In this document: piece after piece, positions 58,324-64,000 of the stretch | How positions within the stretch are numbered: position 1 is the first letter of the stretch | Layout: every line of letters starts with the position of its first letter | Assembly: GCA_037126765.1 (NCBI GenBank) | Contig: JBBCBC010000033.1 | Span: forward strand, 14,088,085 to 14,152,084 | Reading direction: 5' to 3' | Origin: Stenogyne calaminthoides | Lineage: Eukaryota > Streptophyta > Magnoliopsida > Lamiales > Lamiaceae | DNA: 64,000 nucleotides | Made by a program: the position numbers and the translations under genes | The notes under the pieces: model-generated | What the model was told of the DNA's origin: nothing | What the model saw: the letters and a program-made list of their open reading frames with translations, nothing else | The model's database searches: none

Positions 58324-60071
58324 TGTTGGTCCCGGGGTAAACGAGTTTCACACGTGTATGGGGAGGGGGGAATACACGTGTATAACGATTTTTCAACTTT
58401 TAAAAACAAACTATAATCAGAGAGTCAGGTTGTCCTGAGTTTCAGTCCTGAGAAGCACAAAATGTCCTGAGTCAAAGTCTACTGAGACAATAACACTGAG
58501 CGGCTTTCAGAGACTTCAGATTAGCTCAACTGATTCTGAGTTTCTACAGCAGAGTCCAAATAAGCTTGGAGTAGATAATAATCTTACTGACTACTCAGGA
58601 GAGTTGATCAGTTTGACAACTATCTATATTAGCTTATCTAGAGTGCGGAAAGTGTAGGCCCTAAGTTTATACTCGTTTTACTTTGCTAAAAATCTTTTCT
58701 TTAATGAAACAGTAGTTAAGGCTATGATCAAGTTAATGCAACCTCAGAGGATTGTTTCCAACTGAATTTCAGAAAACCTCAGAATGCTTTCAGTGAAAAT
58801 ATGTAACAGATAATAATGTAGAGCAGAAAGCAAACAACACAGCAATTATAGTGGTTCAGAGGCTCAAGCTCCTACGTCCACTCTCTCTGATCCTCAGAGA
58901 AATTCCTTAACTCACTACTTCTACTACCTTAAGCTTTCAGACTGAACTCAGCAGCTTACTAACTTTCTACCAAGAGTTTTCAGGCTGAACTACTGCAACT
59001 TACTAACTCAATATACACAGAAGCGTTTAGACTGAACAATCAACTTACTAACTTCTTCTACTCTTTACAACTCTCACTTCTCCAACAACTACACACATAC
59101 AAACTACCTAATCAAAGGGTTTGTGTTTTGGTTGGTTTCCAACTAGGGTGAGATATCCTTTTTACAATCAAACACAAGTAAAAGGCTAAGATATCTCTAA
59201 CTAAGCTTTGGATATATCTTAGATCCAGGCTTAGTAAATGAGCTCTCTTCAAAGATGAAACTCTTGGAAAATTCTTAGGGTTTCGAGTGCTTCACAAGAT
59301 TAATTGAATAGGAATGAGCACTGGAGTTTCTTTGATTTCCCGTAACCTTGAAATGTCCAAGGCCTCTGGTATTTATAGGCAACTCTCCAGAAGTCTACCT
59401 TTGAAAACTATCCGTTGGAGAGATAGCATCTAGGGTTTCTTCTTAGAGTAATTGATGAACGACTACATTAGGGTTTGAACACACCCTTGTATGTTTTAGG
59501 AAATATCCAGACAAGTAGCCAATCACCAATTTCTGTGAACAAGACAAATATCAACGCTGCCATTTTTCAGGGACATGTCGCTTTTAGTTTCGGTAAAGTA
59601 CGCTGTTGTCGCCTCCTCTTTTAGTTAACCACACCGATCTAATAATTTCCTTAGTGTTCACGAACGTATAACATTCTCTTTGTTTGTACTAAGAATGAAC
59701 AAACACTATTAAACTGGAAGTGACTTGTTCAGGGTCTTTTGATTCAGTACAAAACAGTCTTCAGGATCTTCTGGTCTTTAGGATCTTCTGGTCTTTAGGA
59801 TCTTCTGGTGTTCAGGATCTTCTGGTCTTCAAGTTCTTCTTAACTTCAGTATGTTTTAGGTCTTCAGTACTCTTCTGAGATCTTCAGTTCAAAACTTTGT
59901 TAAGACTTATCCTATCCTGAACTATATCTACTGACTATACATGGTGCAGATAATCCTGAATCTAAATACAATTTGAAACCTGATCCTATACTACCAAGAT
60001 TGTCCTGAAACTTGTCATACTCAGGGGTTTTGGGATCTATTCAAAATATCTATTAAATTCATCTCCCAACA
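58324..60071 (-). repeat. 3' LTR of element D (1748 bp)
   Basis: Plus strand from TGTTGGTCCCGG to CTCCCAACA. The promoter box CTATAAATACC (minus strand) is at about 59368-59378. The hairpin with two ACACGTGT cores is at about 58350-58384. Confidence 0.93.
59763..59830 (-). repeat. 17-bp minisatellite in the LTR of D
   Basis: 'aggatcttctggtcttt' is repeated four times in tandem (59763, 59780, 59797, 59814), with small changes. A and B have shorter or more degenerate versions (GAAGACC/CCTGAAGA motifs) at the same LTR position, so copy number varies between family members. Confidence 0.85.
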
Positions 60072-60331
60072 ATTTCTCCCTTTTTGATGATGCTAAAACC
60101 ATCTTGTTACAAGCTTGCAAACAGAAGTAAACCTATCATCTATTCAGGTTTCAAATCATAAGGCAAGTAAAACAAGAAAAAAGGCAACTATCAAATAATC
60201 AGTATGATAATGAGAAATTATCTTTTGATCAACATAAAATCAGTAGAGTTTTTCATTAAGCTCAAAAAACTAAAAGTACAAGTTACATTGGTTTTGTCAT
60301 GTAATCTACTGAAACAAAAGAAACAAGATAC
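60072..60331 (-). other. Polypurine tract and 3' untranslated region of D
   Basis: The reverse complement of 'atttctccctttttgatg' (60072-60089) is the purine tract. The rest separates it from the stop codon of the extra ORF. Confidence 0.8.
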
Positions 60332-62690
60332 TCAATCTTCATCAGACTCTATTTCATCTGCTGGTGGCTTCAGGTTGGACATTCCATAGTATCTTTCCTT
60401 CAGCTCTTCTCTCTTCTGGATGGTTTGAGCATCACTCCCTGTCAGTCCCAGATACTAAGCCTGATCCACAAATTCAGCACGGATGAAATCATAGTTGATC
60501 ATTCCATTTTTGTATTTCGGTGGAGGATACTTGATTTGACCAGGAGCCTTCAGCTGATAACCCATAGTATCAAACAAATCAAACCATTTATGGCATATAT
60601 CAGTGAAGTTATGCAGTATGTAGGCAATGAATGCTTCATCTCTATTAGTGTGGGGCTGGGGCAAATTCTGCAATACATCATAATTGAACACAAAATCCCT
60701 CTTGGCCGTCTCCCATCTGTCATTCAGCTCAATTGGAATTCATTTGTCCACATGAGGCCACATCATCTTCCTCTGATTGGTGCCTCTCCTCCTGCGAATC
60801 ATCCTTTGAAAGCTTCCCAACTTTCTCTTGGCTTCCTCCCTCTCCTTTCTAGTCATTTCAGAACCTGACATAGAAGTAGCAGCCTTTCTCTTCTTCTCAG
60901 CTTCAATTGCTTTCACTGAGTTGTGCCAGTCCCAATTGAGTCTTTTGGTGGATACATCATACTCACCAAATCCTTCTTTGAAGAGATCATCAATCTCAGA
61001 CTCCTCATCCTTCTCAGTAACTTCCTGAATATCTACCTCAACACCTTCCTCAAAGTCCTGAGCAAGCTTCCTCTGAGTGGTCTTCCTGCTGACTGGTTTA
61101 GCCAGTTGCTTCTTCTTCAGTGGTTTTTCAATGAAGGCAATAGATTGTTCAGGCTTCTTCTGAGGATTCAAGATTCCATGAGCCTCTCCTTGCTTACTGG
61201 ACTCTTGTTTCCTCTGCCTCTTCGTTCTTTGCTCAAGTACCTCCATTGCAGCTTCAGGATGGATCAGTACTTCAGGCTCTTTCCTCTTTCCTCTATGAAT
61301 TTCAGTAGTAAACTGTTCAGCTTGTTTTTCTAGAGGTGGCAGGGCAGCCAAGCTTGTCATAACTTTCCCCCTTTTTAGCATCATAATTTGCTATCAGCTC
61401 GGAAAGGGTTCTGTCCATATGTAGTTGCTCTCTGCCGATTGAGAGAACTTCTAATGCCACTTGGAAATGTTCATCCTGAATCCTCTGTAGACCACCATAG
61501 GTTGCTTTCATCTTTTCCATCAGGGAATTGCTAATCTCCTCAACAGCTGATTTGATCATTTCATCAGTCTTGGATTTCAAAAAATCCTCAAGCACTTTTG
61601 ATCTCAAATCAAACTGTCTCTCCATTTCTTCCTTCATCTCCTTAGCCACATCATCTATTTTTGCAGTAAATGTAGTAAACTTGCTATCATTGGCAGTGGA
61701 TAGTAAATTTACCTGAGCAGATGTTACCATAGATGTGCTAAGGGCTTTGATGGATTCGCCCTGAGAAGTTTGTGCCTCAGCAAGTTTGGACACTTCACCA
61801 ACCAGAGGTTCAAGCTTTGCCATCTGACCAATCATAGGCTCAAACTTGATTAACTTCTCAACAAGAGGTGTGAAATCAACTGTTGGTTGCGGAGGAATTG
61901 GAATTTCTTCTTCAGCTTCAGTCTGAAGTCCTACTTCAACAAATTCAGTAGGAGTTGCTGTAGGCTCCTGAGGGGTTTCTTTCATAGTAATCATCTGAAG
62001 TTCAGGACCTTTCTGAACTTGTTCCCCCTGAACAGTTGCTCCAGCCTCAACATTCTTCTGACTATCCTCAGCAAGGTCCTTGTTAGTTTTGTCTTGAGAG
62101 GGGTCCTCCTTGTCTTGACCCTCATCAGTAGGGATGTCAACGGGCCGGGTCGGGTTGGGTACTTGAGTACCCAGACCCAACCAATTCTTTGTTCGGGGCG
62201 GGGCGGGTCGACCCGCCTCGGGGCACGGGTCGGGGTGGGTCAACCCGTTATAAAGAAAAAATTAATTGTTTTTTAAAATATTTAATATAAATTTAAGATT
62301 TTAATTGAAAGAATTAATAAATGTTATTAGAAGCATGTTTATAAATTTGTTTTCACATTTTAAAGATATTGATATCAATATGATTTTTTGTTAAATTACC
62401 ATATTGTATTTAAAATGATGTTTTATCAATATATATTGACCTAAAATATATTTATAAAGTTATATATTATATATAATATATATTAAAATTTAATATGAAA
62501 ACGGGTCCAAACGGGTCGGGCCGGGTCAGGGTAAGAGTGATACCCAGACCTGACCCGCTACGGGGCATGGGTCTGGGCGGGGCGGCGCGGGTCGGGCCAA
62601 TGTTGACATCTCTACTCATCAGTTCCCTCAGGCTGATCAACATCCTGCCTTTCAGCAAGCTTTCTTCGGACTAGCTCTTCAAATTCAGCT
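60332..62690 (-). pseudogene. Extra 3' ORF of element D, main part (split by a MITE)
   Basis: It ends at TGA 60332 (PPADEIESDED). Reading backward from 62690, AEFEELVRRKLAERQDVDQP continues as GTDEGQDKEDPSQ once the MITE at 62129-62614 is passed. It then has a coiled coil with KFEPMIGQMAKLEPLVGEV (about 61850-61780), a basic region (KAATSMSGSEMTRKEREEAK) and the C-terminal domain WFDLFDTMGYQLKAPGQIKY. Frameshifts occur near 61370 and 60720 and there is a stop in place of the Trp of VDKWIPI. It is closely related to B 48500-50316. Confidence 0.88.
62129..62614. mobile_element. hAT-type MITE inside the extra ORF of D
   Basis: The 486-bp insertion has terminal inverted repeats TAGGGATGTCAAC and GTTGACATCTCTA, flanked by a perfect 8-bp duplication CTCATCAG (62121-62128 and 62615-62622). 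Both ends are GC-rich ('cgggccgggtcggg'), the centre is AT-rich, and there is no coding capacity. The 8-bp duplication and end motif fit hAT. Confidence 0.92.
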
Positions 62691-63214
62691 TGTTGGTCCC
62701 GGGGTAAACGAGTTTAACACGTGTATGGGGGGGGAAATATACGTGTATAGTGATTTTTCAACTTTTAAATACAAACTATAATCAGAGAGTTAGGTTGTCC
62801 TGAGTTTCAGTCCTGAGAAGCACAAAATGCCCTGAGTCAAAGTCTACTGAGACAATAACACTGAGCGGCTTTCAGAGACTTCAGATTAGCTCAACTGATT
62901 CTGAGTTTCTACAGTAGAGTCCAAATGAGCTTGGAGTAGATAATAATCTTACTGACTACTCAGGAGAGTTGATCAGTTTGACAACTATCTATATTAGCTT
63001 ATTTAGAGTGCGGAAAGTGTAGGCCCTAAGTTTATATTCGTTTTACTTTGCTGAAATTTTTTTCTTTAATGAAATAGTGTTTAAGGTTGTGATCAAGTTA
63101 ATGCAACCTTAGTGATTGTTTCCAACTGAATTTCAGAAAACCTCAGAATGCTTTCAGTGAAAATATGCAACCGATAATAATGCAAAGTAGAAAGCAAACA
63201 ACACAGTAATAATT
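62691..63214 (-). repeat. Partial LTR of the A/B/D family inserted in the extra ORF of D
   Basis: Starts TGTTGGTCCCGG at 62691 and matches the first ~525 bp of the LTR at 58324, then stops at about 63214 within 'aaacaacacagtaat'. The other end and about 1.3 kb of the ORF (compared with B 47200-48500) are missing. It is a remnant of another insertion followed by a deletion. Confidence 0.85.
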
Positions 63215-63531
63215 TGTTGAAGTGATAGGCATACCTCTTTTGTACAAACTACTTCGGCTTTTGATTTCGCATGAGTGCCGAAACATAGTTGTGAGACAAG
63301 AGAGCCATCTTCTCCTTCTTTGAGATTGACCACAAACTATAAGACCTCTTGTGGCAATTCTAACTCTGGCATATTGCTAACCAGCTTATCCAACCGTGCC
63401 ATTCGAAGCAAGTTCAACGCTTCTTCTTCAATCAGGGTCGTCTTGTTGTCGATCATCGTAACAACATGTTCGAAATATGGTTTTTCTGTTTCTGCGAGGT
63501 TTTTAATAATAGCAAAACATGGAAACTCCAT
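63215..63531 (-). pseudogene. Extra 3' ORF of element D, N-terminal part
   Basis: ATG at 63531 (MEFPCFAIIKNLAETEKPYF), matching B 46882. It runs to the TAG at the position where B has TAA, then continues FVVNLKEGEDGSLVSQL and KSKAEVVCTKEVCL before it is cut by the LTR remnant. Confidence 0.9.
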
Positions 63532-64000
63532 TGTAGGTTTTGGATTATGAAGAAATGAAGGGTTTGATAATCTGGAGGGTTAGAAAAACAGAGTGTAAAA
63601 GTGTTATGATCTCGGAAAATTTGGGGTATATATATGATCTGAAGAAATAGATCAAGGGCTAAGATTGAATCAGAATGAACGGTTGTGATTTAATCTTTGG
63701 TTGATATAATCTAAATGTTTATTTGCTATTAATAGCAAATAATCAGATATGCAGAATAAATGATAACAATTAGGGTGACAAAATGATGTTTCACTCTAAT
63801 CGAGGTAACCCTTTGATGTCCTACCAAAATATTAACCAATAGAAATCCTTCAAACATTCCCTTTAAAAGTTTAGGTCTTTTATATTTATTTCAAATGATT
63901 ACTGACTGAAATAAATGCTTGTGAGTAAATGCATGTGTCTAGTGTGCTTCAGGATTAATTGAATACTTAATCCTTATTGAAAACTGACCGTGACAAAAAC
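63532..64000 (-). promoter_or_regulatory. Spacer upstream of the extra ORF in D
   Basis: Matches the B spacer 46266-46881. The first TATA box reads 'gctattaatagc' at about 63727 (B: gctataaatagc), while the second, 'tatatatatgatct' at about 63629, is kept. No coding content. Confidence 0.5.

Larger units (their letters stand above)
58324..64000 (-). mobile_element. Copia element D (A/B family), 3' part, running off the window
   Basis: It has a complete 3' LTR (58324-60071), polypurine tract, extra 3' ORF and upstream spacer, all reversed. It is inserted in the integrase gene of E. The left flank gtata (58319-58323) should be duplicated at its far end outside the window. It carries two later insertions: a hAT MITE and an LTR remnant. 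Gag-pol of D, if present, lies beyond 64000. Confidence 0.9.

Noticed and set aside
60425..62276. Plus-strand frames up to 147 codons
   Set aside because: Antisense to the extra ORF of element D, which aligns with B over its whole length.

Overview
The window is nuclear DNA of a flowering plant, most likely a eudicot. The evidence is one intron-rich protein kinase gene of a plant-specific class (13793-18763, minus strand), LTR retrotransposons primed by initiator-Met tRNA, plant-type MITEs and AT-rich spacers. I could not identify the species. Nothing bacterial, organellar or CRISPR-like was seen.

Left part (1-22897). 1-1314 is the 5' end of a minus-strand, probably Ty3/gypsy, element (gag start plus a 849-bp LTR). 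A short ~171-bp tandem array (1945-2440) follows, then a broken copy of one exon of the kinase gene (2793-2990). Copia element A (4081-12857, plus strand) lies between that broken copy and the real gene. A has a full gag-pol region damaged by stops and frameshifts, and a deletion fuses its RNase H to the 3' LTR. The kinase gene has 8 exons and 649 codons. It carries a USP-like N-terminal domain and a kinase domain that lacks the catalytic Asp. Small inverted-repeat elements sit in its introns and upstream of it.

Middle part (22898-52291). This is one Copia element, B, with perfect target-site duplication CCCCG. It is swollen to about 29 kb by nested insertions: C (25753-44841, minus strand, duplication AGAAC) sits inside the gag of B, and F (27129-41572, minus strand) sits inside C. 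B has lost nearly all of pol but keeps a long extra 3' ORF (46882-50316). C and F both carry an unexpected transcription-unit-like block on the strand opposite to the element: TATA box, leader, short ORF, and a 3' end with a polyadenylation-like signal. In F this block sits head to head with a second internal promoter that serves the extra 3' ORF. The C/F interval also shows an odd loss of CTG/CAG and gain of CCG/CGG/TCGA, which looks more like an assembly or base-calling artefact than biology.

Right part (52292-64000). AT-rich spacer with a ~130-bp tandem repeat leads to a decayed minus-strand Copia element of another lineage, E (about 55180-58323). E is interrupted by D (58324 to beyond the window, minus strand), a relative of A and B. 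The extra ORF of D is itself broken by a hAT-type MITE with an 8-bp duplication and by a second LTR remnant.

A, B and D are one family: LTR ends TGTTGG/CCAACA, Met-tRNA primer site, and, where preserved, an extra ORF downstream of pol, as in the SIRE/Maximus lineage. The kinase is the only gene in the window that looks intact.
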